A stretch of 64,000 nucleotides of DNA from Orychophragmus violaceus (taxonomy: Eukaryota; Streptophyta; Magnoliopsida; Brassicales; Brassicaceae), in the NCBI GenBank assembly GCA_030180135.1, contig CM058232.1:62393330-62457329 (forward strand). The letters are read 5' to 3'. The number at the start of each line of letters is the position of its first letter. The stretch's first letter is position 1. This document shows positions 21,925-33,539 of this stretch, piece by piece. Made by a program: the position numbers and the translations under genes. A model generated the notes under the pieces. That model did not search any database. It was not told where the DNA came from and worked only from the letters and a program-made list of their open reading frames with translations.

Positions 21925-22999
21925 ATCTCCCACTTGTACTGGAATCTCTGTATTCATAATCCTTTTGTCTCAATATCTCGATTAGTCATAAGGCAAGATT
22001 AGTGTCATCCATATAAAGCCTAATCTTGTTCATCGGACTCTGATTTGATACTGACAATCCAAACGACTCGGGACAGTCCGTTTGAGCATGGCCATGCATT
22101 TTCCAGTATTCAAATCTCCGATTGGCCTAGAGATATTCACTCCATTTATATTGGAGGGACAAATTCCGTCTTGTTCCATCACTGTAAACTACTCATTTCA
22201 TAATGTACCCAAACAAGGTCCTTATAACTATTGCAGAACGATAGCGTTAGACAATGATCAAAGTGCATCAGTCCATGTGCAGTCACATGCATGCGAACTC
22301 AGGTCTAAGGACTATACTCTATAGTCGTAGTAAGAATCTCTTATGACACAGATATAAATATCCTGAAGAGTTCTTATAATCGGGTCTTGTCCGGTCGTAT
22401 GTTCCCCAACATACACCTATGTACTGACTTTGATGCCGCGCATCTATGACACACTAAGACTTTGTCATAAGTCACGTACCAATCCAGTCTCACACGGTTG
22501 TTGGTGTTCCAATTTCAACAACCTTCGACTAGGGACAGGATGATATAAACCATCTATCAAATATAGGGTCTTATGATCAAGCTAAATGACTTTGATGACT
22601 CAAGATCAAGTCATTTACTTCGATGACCTATAACATGGTTCATATCATTTTGGAACGATTATTTCATCACAGTTAAAGTAATCTTGAAATAATAATTTCA
22701 TTAAACATCATAAATGTTTTACAAGAACATATCAAATAACTAAATAAAGCCCTTTAATAACTCCCACTGAAATCAAGACTACATCTTAATTTCACTTATC
22801 CTACAGCTACAGTCCGAGACTCGTGCTTAGGCCTAAGGAGTGGCTTCGTTAATAGATTAGCAACGTTCTCATTCGATGAAACTTGCTGATCTACTTAACA
22901 TCTCTGTCATTTATCTTATGGAATAGGTTATACCTATCCTCAAGTTGTTTGGACCTCTGATGTGCAGCTAGTCTCATCTATGCTGGGATTCACATCAAG
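21925..22999 (-). other. Copia A2 3' untranslated interior
   Basis: About 1.1 kb between the polypurine tract and the RNase H remnant. No coding frame recognised. Confidence 0.6.
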
Positions 23000-23830
23000 T
23001 TCAGTGATGAACTCTTCTTTCCAAACAACCTCTTTCGCTGCTTCCCAAGCTGCGAAATATTCAGTTTAAGTCATGGAGTCAGCAACAGTGCCGTGCATCG
23101 CCAAACAAACACAAGACATAACCGGACTGTGACCGGAAATCATCTTTGTCTGTTGGAAACTTGCCTTTCAGACTCTATCGACTTGTAGCACCTCACTTTC
23201 TTCTTTACCTAAAGAACTTATCCTTAGTATTCTTCAAATACTTTAGAATATTCTTTACGGCAATCCAGTGATTCTTTGCTGGATTTGACTGGTCTTTACT
23301 TGTCTTGCTTAACATTAAAGCAATATCAAAACAAGTACGTGTCATGGCATACATGATAGATCCAATTGCCGAAGCATATGGAATCCTATCCATGCATTTA
23401 AGCTCAGCAGTTATCGTAGGATAATGTATCTTGCTTAACTTAATGCCATGTGACATTTGCATAAAACCCTTCTTGGATTGCTGAAAACGTGTAGGACTTT
23501 GTCAATTTAAGAATCCTGACTTTGTCCTACCAGCTCTTTTGGATCTCTATCTTTAGATCCGAAATCCAAAAACTACGTGGCTTTACCCATGTCAATCATT
23601 AAACCAACTCCCAAGCTAGTCCTTTACCGACTACAGCATTGGGACGTTATATCCGAGAATCAGTATGTCATCGACATACACTTTGAGAAATGCAATATTG
23701 CTCCCACTAATCTATTAGTAAACACACAGTTCCGCTTCGTTCCTGTTCAAGTCAAAACTTTGACTACTTCAACAGAACGAAGATTCCAACTCCGATATGT
23801 TTGCTTCCATCCATGAATGGATCGATGAAG
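23000..23830 (-). pseudogene. Copia A2 RT C-terminus and RNase H remnants
   Basis: Minus strand: RT catalytic YVDDILILG near 23690-23660; '..YASAIGSIMYAMTRTC' and 'ILKYLKNTKDKFFR' in an open 85-residue stretch at 23462-23205; then an RNase H end resembling 'EYFAAWEAAKEVVWKEEFI' near 23080-23010 with a stop before it. Not translatable as a unit, and the N-terminal RT palm is missing. Confidence 0.8.
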
Positions 23831-24111
23831 CCAACTTACACAAAATGTAATTCTTCGGAGTCTGGGCTCACTTTCGCTTCCTAGGATTTCGCAGATTTGT
23901 CGCTTTCAATGATCATCAGATCATGCGAACATTCAATGATCATCAGGCTAAACTAATGACGAGAATTCACTCTCGGATTAGTGACTGATTCTTTCATATC
24001 TGCGAAGTTCAGGCTCCACAGGTGTAGATTCTACAGAAATCCGTAAATCCTTCCGCTGCTCTCCCTCAATAGGTTAAGCAGCCTCCTGTATTTCTCGAAT
24101 TTCTTCGAGTT

Positions 24112-24350
24112 GTACTTTTACTCCCACTGTTCTTCTTGGAAAGTAACTTCCCTTCTTAGAAAACAGAATGGTCGAAAAAAAATACTTTTTACTCCCACTG
24201 TTCTTCTTGGCAAGTAATTTCCTTCTTAGAAAACAGAATGGTCGTAAAAGTACCGAGCCTTGGTTTCCTTGAGAAAACTTCGAGTTATGCTTTTACTCCC
24301 ACTGTTCTTCTTGGAAAATAACTTCCCTTCTTAGAAAACAGATTGGACGT
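24112..24350 (+). repeat. Triplicated unit of about 60 bp in Copia A2
   Basis: The stretch beginning 'CTTTTACTCCCACTGTTCTT' occurs three times (near 24113, 24185 and 24290) with small changes. Copy A1 has it once (near 538). Confidence 0.75.
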
Positions 24351-25336
24351 AAAAGTAACAAGCCTTAGTTTCTCTAGGACAACCAGCGAAGTAGCACAAC
24401 TACAAATACTCAGTAAAGACAAATTTGGATCGATTCCAATCCACATTAACGTGGTGTCTTTCAACTGATATTTGTGGAACTATTTTAGCGTAAACTTAGA
24501 TATTTCTAGAGCATTATTCTTAAAATATCATGGAAGATTCGTGTGATTCATCTTTAATCATTTCTTATAAGATTTGATTCTTTCTCACAGAAACACCTTC
24601 AGGTTTTCAGGAGAAATGAGCTGTGAAACGATTTCACACTCATTCAGATGATCACATAATCAATGACTTAAGTATTCTCACTCTTGATTTTAATCCAGAG
24701 TCTTAATACTTTTGTCATTCAGATCTTATACTTCATTCTGGAACTCTTTCGACCATGTCAAAGAATTCCGACTTGTGTCTCATCAAATGAACACAGTCAC
24801 ACTCACTGAAGTAATCAGTAGAGACAATGAAGTACGTGAGATTTTCTCTGGCATTACTGCTCATTGGGCCACATACATGAGTATGTTCCAGGTCCAATAA
24901 GCCTTTGGGCCTTTCTCTAGCTCGGCTAAGATGGGCCCTTTACTTTTGGTCCAGTAAGCAGAATTCAAGTCTCATAAGATATCCATTCAAATGAGCCCAA
25001 AAGTCCATAACTATGGGGTTTCTGAATCCGACTTACTCTATTTGACCAAAACATTTATGCCAAGAAAAATCAGGTTTAATACATCAGATTTAAACCAATT
25101 CGGTATTTATGTTACATTTAGGCACTCTTTGGTTTAAGATATAAAACCCATTCCATGAATAGGGTGCTACAATTAATATTTCATTAAGATCAAAAGAACA
25201 AAACTTGTCTTTTATCAAAATGAAAAACATTCAAATTCTTACAAGAAAATGAAAGACAACTCTGCTTAAAGCAGATACATTGTAGCAATTACTTAATACA
25301 AAACCAAGCCTCGAAGGCATCTACAAGTGAAAAACA

Positions 25337-26326
25337 CTATGACTGAGGCAGCATCCATAGCTCCTTCCAGACATGCAGTTCCACTTGCCCTTCCTTCAAC
25401 GTTCTACTGTTGCTTAGGCTCTGCATATTATAACAAATATCAGTGCCACAACCAGTATCCAATACCTGCAAGGTAGAACTTGAAGTAATAACATGAATAC
25501 CTGAGGAAGTAGTCTCATACATTAACTTCAACTCCTCATCGTCTTCCATGAATTTTATGCTATCTCTCTTCCAATGCCCTGTCTCTTTACAGTAGCAGCA
25601 CTTACCAACGTAAGAGGTATCTGACTTGGGCTCGGAAGACACACGCTTGCCATGATTCAAAATCCGGACAACTTTGTCTTCACCCTTGTCAATACTAGGT
25701 TTAATAAACCTACCCTTCACGTTTGGCTCAACCGTTTAGAGCATATCATGCAGTTCAGTCAACGTCTTCGTTAAGCCTTTCTTGATATAGTTTCTTACGA
25801 ACTTATCATAGCTTGACGGCAGTGACTGCAGAATGATCTCAGTTGCCAATTCATGGCTAACTGGATAATCCAGTTTCCTCAGGTTATTCATATAACCTAT
25901 CATTTTACTGACATGAGGACTTACTGGATGATCATTTGGTAGCCTGCAGCTAGTGAGAGACTTAACCAACTGGTATCTCTCCACTCTTATCTGCTCCTGA
26001 AATTTCAATTTCAGGCTGCTGATCATCTCTATTGGCGACTCCATGTTCTCATATTGCTTCTGCAAGTCTGAGTCCATGGTAGCCAATATCAGACCACGCA
26101 CATCTACCGCATCATTATAATGCTTATTCCAAGCATTATATACTGCATGGGAGGCATTGGACCCGATCCTTACGGGGAGAGCTCTCTCAAGAACATAGTC
26201 CTTTCTCTCCTGTCTGAGGACTAGCCTCAGGTTCCGCGACCAAGTCAAGAAATTTGATCCGTTCAGTTTGTCCTTCTCAAGAACAGACCGGATCGAGAAA
26301 GTGTTTTGATTGTTTGTGCTAGTCAT
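25337..26326 (-). pseudogene. gag: Copia A2 Gag plus start of protease (interrupted)
   Basis: The first part (26326-25736, 196 residues) is nearly identical to A1 Gag. A short deletion and stop near 25736-25720 remove about 20 codons. The frame then reopens (25720-25337) with the complete CCHC knuckle and reads on into 'VLDTGCGTDIC', the Copia protease active site Asp-Thr-Gly. About 25 residues later it enters non-homologous sequence ('WKELWMLPQS') and stops. A1 has the same junction near 1620-1660, so the protease deletion predates both insertions. Confidence 0.8.
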
Positions 26327-28029
26327 AACTGAAATATATATAAGATAAAAGGTTATCAGTTAATATGTTCAATATGATTAATCTGGTATTAAATTTAATA
26401 TGATTAATCACGCATTATATTCAATAACATAAGTTACCCTCAATAGAATATAATGATTCCAAGATCCACATATAACTAAGATTATAGTGGGCCACTGGCC
26501 GTCACTAAACTTTAGCTTATATCGGTAAGCCCTATATCGGCTAATTATATCCGTGATATAACTCTTGGTTGTGAATCTGGGCCCGAGGTCCAATTCACTC
26601 TGATGTCTCAAGGCCCGGGACTCCCGATGGCCCAGTCAAGAAAACCAGACTATAAAGTCATGTAATCATTAATGTCTGGGACTCCCAATGACATTTATGA
26701 ATCACAAACCGTCTTACCCACGCAAAAGTAGACACCCTCACACTGTAAGGCCATGAATACAATTGAATGGGCTTCAACAGCTGACATAGAATGGACAAGA
26801 CATCCAACGCTTGATATTGTTTGAGGTCTGTAGGTTTATTTTAAAGTTTTATTCCCAAAACAGAAGATTACTATTTCGGGAAACTTTCTATTTATGGAAA
26901 CCTACTATTTTTAGAAACTTTCTAAAATTGGAAACTTTCTAAAACCGGAAACTTTCTAACTTTAGAAACTTCTTTAAAATCCAAAACCCGCAAATTCAGA
27001 AAATTCTCTTTTAAGAAACTTTCTAATTATAAAATTTCGGAAACTTTAATTTAAAACCGACTTTATAATTTTATAAAATAGATTTTAAATTGATCTGAAG
27101 AAAGACTCAATTAACTGGCCCAATTGTTTTAACTTCTTGGCCCGAGGCCCAAGAATTGGTCCATGTCCAAGACATGACCCAATTGTCCAATTAATTGACA
27201 TAACCGGTCTGGTTCATTAAAACTGGTCTAACCAAGTTTTAATTACTACGATGACCACAATTGTCAACCGGTTATTTACTAAACCGGAATCTCTCAATTT
27301 ATTTGGTCCAACCAAATCAAATTAGAAATTCCTGGTTTAGGCACTAAATCCAATATTTCTTTCGACATTGGATTTCTTGTCCCGGCTTAACCAGATTTAA
27401 TAAAATTATTAAAATCTGTTTATTAAACCGAGACGTATCAATTTTAATTAAAATTCTAAATCGAGCCTTGAACCGAACCGAATTTGTCACGAACCGAACC
27501 GAGTTGGTCGTGACCTAGCTTTTGGATCATGTCCGACCAGCCGCATTCCATCCACGATCCACGGACGGCCGAGCCTCACGCGATCGGGATGCAAGCTGGA
27601 CAGTCGATGATCGGTCGAGCTCGGGACGGGACGATGCTTGCTCGGGTCAGGCGGGACGATTCTAGCCGAGACGCGATCGAGATGATGCTCGGCTCTCGGC
27701 AGAACGCGTGTGGCTACGATCCATGCGGTCGGGCCGATTGGATCAAACCGATCGATCTCGGCCGAGCCATGCGATCGGTCTGCGCCTGCCCCTCACGGTC
27801 GAGTGATGCAACCGGCCAACGCACGCTCCAAACGAACGGCTTGGTCATTGGTTCATCATCTCGGCCGATCGCTTAACACGAGTCATATAGCTCGGTTTGC
27901 GATTTCTTTAGTGTGTTTAGGATTCAATTTTGTTTCTTAAGTGAATTATCTTATCTGTAATTGATTCAAAACACTTCTAAACAAAATTAATCAACCTAAA
28001 CATGAATCTAAAACAAGAAATCCTAAGAA
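26327..28029 (-). other. Copia A2 leader with GC-rich island
   Basis: 1.7 kb of leader. Most is AT-rich with repeated 'GAAACTTTCTA' words, but about 27530-27880 is GC-rich and crowded with CGATCGG, GGCCGA and similar words. That island is not seen in the A1 leader. No supported coding region. Confidence 0.65.
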
Positions 28030-28047
28030 CCAATGGCTCTGATACCA
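28030..28047 (-). other. Primer-binding site of Copia A2 (initiator Met tRNA)
   Basis: Minus strand TGGTATCAGAGCCATTGG, of which the first 12 bases match the tRNA 3' end, one base inside the 5' LTR. Confidence 0.9.
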
Positions 28048-28048
28048 C

Positions 28049-28685
28049 TGTAGGATCTTTTGGTGTTAATCCTGATTCAACTCATCAGATTAATTGATCC
28101 TAAACATGCCAGATCTAGGTTCTCTTGAATAGAAACAATATAGATCTCACCTTTTACCTGTTTATGCAGCGGAAGGAGATAGAACAGGTCAGAGATCAGC
28201 AGAACCACCAAGGGATGGATCCTCCAAAGGCTCACACACGCACACCGGGAATTTGGCTGCTAGACCAGCAAGGAGAGGAGGCGCAGAAGAGAGGCTGGGA
28301 GGCGCAAAAGGCTGAGGAAAATTAGAGACCTAGGTCTGATTTTATTCATTAAAATCTCTCCTAGTTCTCATGGGCTTTTGGGCCCAATTCTCAGTTCTGA
28401 TTAAATCCCATGGATTTAATCAGGCCCTTTAGACTCTCTTGATACAGTAAATGCCTAGCACTTTTACCGTACTTCTGCTAAGCCGTTCCTTCGTATTTTC
28501 CCGTTAGCTTAGGCGTGTGACCCATATGGGATCATATAATAAAGGCAATAAGTCCAAGACTTATAGATCATGAGCGGACTCTAGCAAGCCATCATGACCC
28601 CCAGCATTATATGACTTATGTCTGATCATTGACATACTCTTACTTTCTAGAGACAGTACCGAGATTACTGGACACAATTCCAACA
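28049..28685 (-). repeat. 5' LTR of Copia A2
   Basis: 637 bp, identical as read to 21288-21924. Outside it the right AATGG duplication (28686-28690) leads back into the Gypsy 2 integrase. Confidence 0.95.
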
Positions 28686-28690
28686 AATGG

Positions 28691-29629
28691 TCCATCTCCA
28701 CGTGGGGAAAGCTTGGATTTCCTCTTCTTTCGGAACCGTTCAGGTCGCATGTGAACCCAAACCCAATCGCCTGGCCTAATGTCGATCTCTTTCCTGTGTT
28801 TGTCGGCTTGTTTCTTGTACTGCTCCGTCCTCTTCTCGATGTTCTCCTTGACCGCTTGGTGCAGCTTGGCGACGGCCTCGGCCTTGCGCTCTCCATCATT
28901 GATGAACTCCATTGTCGACAGTGACTTCAGATCAAGTGGCGTATCTGGCTTAAATCCATAAACAACCTCAAAAGGAGACATCTTAGTAGCAGAGTGTTTG
29001 GCACCATTATAAGCAAATTCAACAAAAGGAATGCAATCCAACCAGTTTGACAAATTTTTACCAACTGTGGCCCTTAAGAGGGCTAAGAGAGTCCGGTTCA
29101 CGACCTTGGTCTGTCCATCTGTCTATGGGTGACAAGTGGTCGAAAACAGCAGCTTGTTCCCAAGCTTCCTCCACAACGTCCTCCAAAAGTGACCTAGGAA
29201 GGTCGGATCACAGTCTGAGACGATAGTACGGGGCAGTCCGTGAAATCTGACCACTTCTTTGAAGAAGAGGACGGCTGTCTGGGTCGCATCATTCGTCTTA
29301 GAACACGGTATGAAATGAGCCATCTTTGAAAACCGGTCGACCACGACAAAGATTGCATCCTTGTTCTTGATCTTAGGCAAACCAAGCACAAAATCCATAG
29401 AAATATCGACCTATGGTCGGTTAGGTATAGGCAAAGGTAAGTATAGACCGTGAGGATGTGACCTGGATTTGGACTTAAGGCACGTGATGCACTTGGAGCA
29501 GAAACGCTCCGTGTCTCGTTTCTGATGTGGCCAATAGAAGTGCTCGACTAGGACAGTCAGTGTCTTGTCCACGCCAAAGTGTCCCACCAGTCCTCCTCCA
29601 TGGGATTCTCGGATCAGGAGCTCCCTCAT
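28691..29629 (-). pseudogene. pol: Gypsy 2 integrase (broken, continues across A2)
   Basis: Minus strand: zinc-binding part 29629-29411 ('HGGGLVGHFGVDKT', 'CSKCITCLKSKS'), a stop, then the DDE core 29398-29123 ('MDFVLGLPK', 'SDCDPTFLGHFW'), a stop at the junction with the Glu segment, then 29101 downward ('FEVVYGFKPDTPLDL', 'GDWVWVHMRPERF') up to the A2 insertion. At least two in-frame stops. The rest of the C-terminus is at 21287-20754. Confidence 0.85.
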
Positions 29630-29644
29630 CGATCCTTGAGGAAT

Positions 29645-30277
29645 TCACATCCGCTTCCCTTTGAACAGGAATCCGCTATGCAGGTAGAAAACTCCCTTCG
29701 GTCCATTGCTACATTCCTGAAAATTTTCACCAAAATCAGGGTCAGTATCATAATATTCTTTAATAAGTTCAAACCCCAAGACTTTGGCCTCCATGGTGCT
29801 GATCAATGTGTATCTCCTCGACAGTGCATCAGCTACTACGTTCTCCTTTCCCTTATTGTACTTGATGATGTATGGAAAGGTCTCCACGAACTCAAGCCAC
29901 TTGGCGTGCCTCCTCTTCAGATTCGTCTGTCCTCTCAGATGCTTGAGCGTCTCGTGGTCGGTGTGAATAACAAACTCCTTGGCCAGAAAGTAATGCTGCC
30001 AAGTCTCCAAGGATCTAACCAACGCATACAGCTCCTTGTCATAGGTAGGATAGTTGAGCGTGGCTCCACTCAACTTCTCGCTGAAATAGGCGACCGGCCG
30101 TCCTCCTTGTGTCAGAACAGCTCCAATTCCTAAACCTGAAGCATAAAACTCAATCTCAAACGTCTTATCAAAATTAGGCAAAACCAAAATAGGAACATGG
30201 GTTAGCAAATCCTTGAGCTTTTGGAACGCGGTCTCCTGCGACTGGCCCCATTTGAACGGGACGTCCTTCTGAATCAC
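29645..30277 (-). pseudogene. pol: Gypsy 2 RNase H
   Basis: A 210-residue open piece with 'ASGLGIGAVLTQGGRPVAYFSEKLSG', 'YDKELYALVRSLETW', 'HTDHETLKHLRGQ' and 'VVADALSRRY', covering the RNase H core. It is detached from the RT by a frameshift between 30277 and 30511 and from integrase by a stop near 29640. Confidence 0.85.
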
Positions 30278-30510
30278 GGTGTAAGTGGGGCTGCCACAGT
30301 GCTAAAGTCCTTCACAAATCGCCTGTAGAAGCTCGCCAGGCCATGGAAACTCCTGACATGGCCGATCGTGGTCGGGGTTTGCCAATCCTCAATGGCTTTG
30401 ACTTTCTATTAATCAACTTGTAATCCCTGCGAACTTACGACAAAACCTAGAAAGACAAACTTATCAGAGCAGAAGGTGCACTTCTTCATGTTCGCATAAA
30501 GACCCTCCTG

Positions 30511-31766
30511 TCAAAGAGTATCTATTACTTTCTCAAGGTGCACCAAATGGTCAGCAAAACATTGACTATAGATTAATATATCATCGAAATAAACAACTAC
30601 GAACTTACTGATGTAGGCCCTTAAGACTTGGTTCATGAGGCGCATGAACGTATCGGGCGCATTGGTAAGGCCGAATGGCATGACCAGCCACTCGTAAAGG
30701 CCTTGCTTAGTCTTGAAAGTCGTCTTCCACACGTGCCTTCCTTCATTCGAACCTGATGGCACCCACTGCGTAGGTCGATCTTAGAGAACACGGATGCTCC
30801 GTGTAGCTCGTCCAACATGTCGTCCAGCCATGGTATGGGATGTCGGTACTTGATGGTGATGTTTTTGATGGCCCGGCAGTCGACGCACATCCTCCAAGTC
30901 CCTTCTTTCTTGGGAACTAACAAGACCGGAACGGCATACGGACTGAGGCTCTCTCGGATATAGCCTTTGGACATGAGATCCTGGACCTGTTTCTCGAACT
31001 CCTTGGATTCAGTTGGATTCATCTGGTACACTGGTCGGTTAGGTAGGGCCGCTCCAGGCACGAGATCGATCTGATGCTCAATGCCTCTGATAGGAGGTAG
31101 GCCGGCTGGAATCTCGTCCGTAAACACATCCCTTAACCTTTCCAACAAAGAAACAACTTCTCGGGGAAACTCTACTTCGTCTGAACACGAGTGTAAAGTC
31201 TCCCTAAAGATCATCAGTAGTACATGCGTGTTCTGAACAATAGCCCTGGAAACTGAATGCAAAGAAATAAGAAGATTGGTCTTACGGTTCTTTTTATCCT
31301 TGGCAAGATGCAGTTGCATCTCATGCACTTCCTGCGGTGTAAGAGGCGCGAGCTGGTACTTTCGCTTGTCATGCATGAACGAGTAATGATTGGTCCGTTC
31401 GTTGTGCAAGGACTCCTTATCGAACTGCCATGGTCGGCCGAGCAATAGGTGTCCAACCTGCATAGGTACCACGTCGCATACTACCTGATTGTGATATCGC
31501 CCAATGCTGAAAGGCACGATTACTTGATCTGCGATCCTGATCTCTGTGTCATCGTTCAGCCATCGAAGCCGGTACGGTCGCGGATGCTTGGTCACTTGGA
31601 GGCCAAGCTTTTCGACCATGTTCCTGCTTGCTACGTTAGTACAAAATCCACCATCAATAATAAGACTGCATACCTTGTTGTTCATAGTACAGCGAGTGTG
31701 GAAGATGTTCTCGCGTTGAACCGTCTCGGGATCAACAAGCGCACTGAGAGCTCTCTTGATCACCAA
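30511..31766 (-). pseudogene. pol: Gypsy 2 protease and reverse transcriptase (one frameshift)
   Basis: The frame 31766-30633 (377 residues) holds the protease with 'LIIDGGFC', the linker, and the RT fingers ('LLVPKKEGTWRMCVDCRAIK'). A frameshift around 30740-30760 moves it to the frame 30762-30511, which holds 'LVMPFGLTNAPDTFMRLMN' and the catalytic YFDD near 30590. It is the best-preserved pol stretch of the three Gypsy copies. Confidence 0.85.
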
Positions 31767-33009
31767 TAGCTCTCCAGAGTCGGGGTACTCTATGGGCGTC
31801 CCTGTGTCAAGTTACTCCATGTCTTCATCCTCTTGTTCATCCTGAGACTCGTACTCACCGGCTTCGTTCAGGATCATGATCCTCTGGTTCGGGCAGTCTC
31901 GAGCCATATGTCCTTTACCCTGACACTTAAAAAAAGTGATATCTCTAGAACGGGACGTGTTAGGGAACTTACCTGGGTCTGGTCGGTTGGGCTTAGACGT
32001 CTCAATGGTCGGCTGCTTGAACCGAGACTCAACCTCAACTGTCTTACCTATATCAATGGGTCGTGGAGTCGGTGCGGTCTAAGGTGTGTTGGTCCTAGGC
32101 CCGGTTGTGGCCGTGGCCTTCCGCTTGTTGTGATGCTCAACCTGTATACACAAATGCAACAATTCGGGCATATCGTGATAAGGTTGAATTTCTACCTTTC
32201 GAGCGATCCTCTCGTTCAGTCCGTCCACGAACTGGGCCATCAGGGTCACTTCTGAATCCTCCAGTTCAAGTCGGTTCCGTAGCTGTTCGAACTCTTCGAA
32301 GTATTCTTCGACCGTCTTGGTTCCCTGCATCAGTTTACGAAAACTTTTCTGCAAATCTCTGTGGAAATGGGTTGGAACATACCTCCGTATTAGTTGGAAC
32401 TTCATGTCTGCCCACGTAGTGATCGGTTCGTACCGATGGCGCCTTCGTTCCGCAACGTCCCGGTCCCACCATGATAGGGTGTGCCCTGTGAACTGGGCAA
32501 CTGCAAGGGAGATCTTCCTGTGCTCGGGATATCCGTAATGATCGTAGATATGCTCCATCCTTTGCTCCCAATCTAGGTAAGCCTCCGGGTCTACCTTATC
32601 TGCAAATGTAGGAGGCTTTAGCTTAATATTATTTGAATATGGACGTTGTACCTCTTGCTCTCGTATGCGTCCACGGTGAATTGGATCGCGCTGATAGGGT
32701 GGCCGAGGTCCGTGGTGTCCATCCTCGAGCTCGTCTGTGTCGTCGTCCGTGTATGTCCAGTCGGGCGTCCTGAAAGTGTCCGGGTCGTTCCACTCGTCCG
32801 CGGTGCAGGCCTGGTCGACGCTGCTGATCGAACCGAGGCTGATAAGCTCCAAGCCGAGGCTGTTGTTCATCCGGTCGAGGCTGCTGCTCACCGGGACGCT
32901 CAAAACGGTCAAGCCGAGCCCCAAGCGTTTGGCCGATCGCTTGGATCGCGGCCAGTAGCTGTTCAAGGTCAGCTGGTCCGTCTTGTGGGTTGGGCTGTTC
33001 TTGGGCCAT
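31767..33009 (-). pseudogene. gag: Gypsy 2 Gag (frameshift, nonsense, damaged zinc knuckle)
   Basis: Start chosen at ATG 33009 ('MAQEQPNPQDGP'). A frameshift near 32825 leads into an acidic linker and the retrotrans_gag core ('AQFTGHTLSWWDRD', 'FRKLMQGTKTVEEYFEEFEQL'), open to a stop at 32079. Further on a knuckle is recognisable near 31930-31890, but its first Cys is Phe ('FFKCQGKGHMARDC'). A nonsense codon lies near 31815. Gag would assemble particles if intact. Confidence 0.8.
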
Positions 33010-33526
33010 TCGTCCTGCACACTTGACAAACAAATCAAACGTACAAGGAAAAGAAGATAGAACAAAATAAAACAAGACAAACGATTCTTTTTTTTTTAAA
33101 GGCGCAAATGCAGAATAAGGAAAACTATATAACCGAGACAAGAATGGAAACTACACTTAAACTGAACCGATAATTGTATTCAACAAATACTAAACGGAAA
33201 CAGATTGGCGACTTTAATTAGAATCAGATCACTAACCAAACAAGCAAACCACAAGTCAAACCGCAAAGAAGAAGAAAAAAAAGACCTAGCAGCCGAGTTC
33301 CTATGTTCTTCCTAGAACTAGATGGATGCAGCTCAACAGTTCAGTTCGCAGGTTCTAGGAATTTAAAACAGAGAGCAATCGTAGAACAAGTTATGGCCGG
33401 TGGTGAACAAAAGTCTAGCGTCTTAACTCTTTTTTTTTTTTTTGATTTAAGAGAAACAAACAACACAAATGAAGAAGCAAACAAGTAAAGGTTCAGAATG
33501 GACCGATTGGTTCAGGATCTTTAGAG
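33010..33526 (-). other. Gypsy 2 leader
   Basis: About 520 bases between primer site and gag, with poly-T/A runs near 33088-33097 and 33429-33441. No coding region. Confidence 0.7.
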
Positions 33527-33537
33527 CTCTGATACCA
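33527..33537 (-). other. Primer-binding site of Gypsy 2 (initiator Met tRNA)
   Basis: Minus strand TGGTATCAGAG, two bases inside the LTR end. Confidence 0.85.
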
Positions 33538-33539
33538 GA

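Larger units (their letters stand above)
21288..28685 (-). mobile_element. Copia A2: young, non-autonomous, full-length LTR retrotransposon
   Basis: 7398 bp. 5' LTR 28685-28049, primer site 28047-28030, leader 28029-26327, gag 26326-25736 continuing to 25337 after a disruption, degraded RT and RNase H 23830-23000, polypurine tract 21937-21925, 3' LTR 21924-21288. The two LTRs are both 637 bp and I found no difference between them, and the target duplication is perfect, so insertion is recent. It lacks integrase and most of protease and RT, so it must have been moved in trans. Confidence 0.92.

Noticed and set aside
27529..27876. Open frame of 115 codons in the A2 leader
   Set aside because: High GC alone explains the openness; the two overlapping frames are both open and neither resembles a protein I know.
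29579..30133. Long plus-strand frame of 184 codons
   Set aside because: Antisense shadow of the Gypsy 2 RNase H and integrase start.
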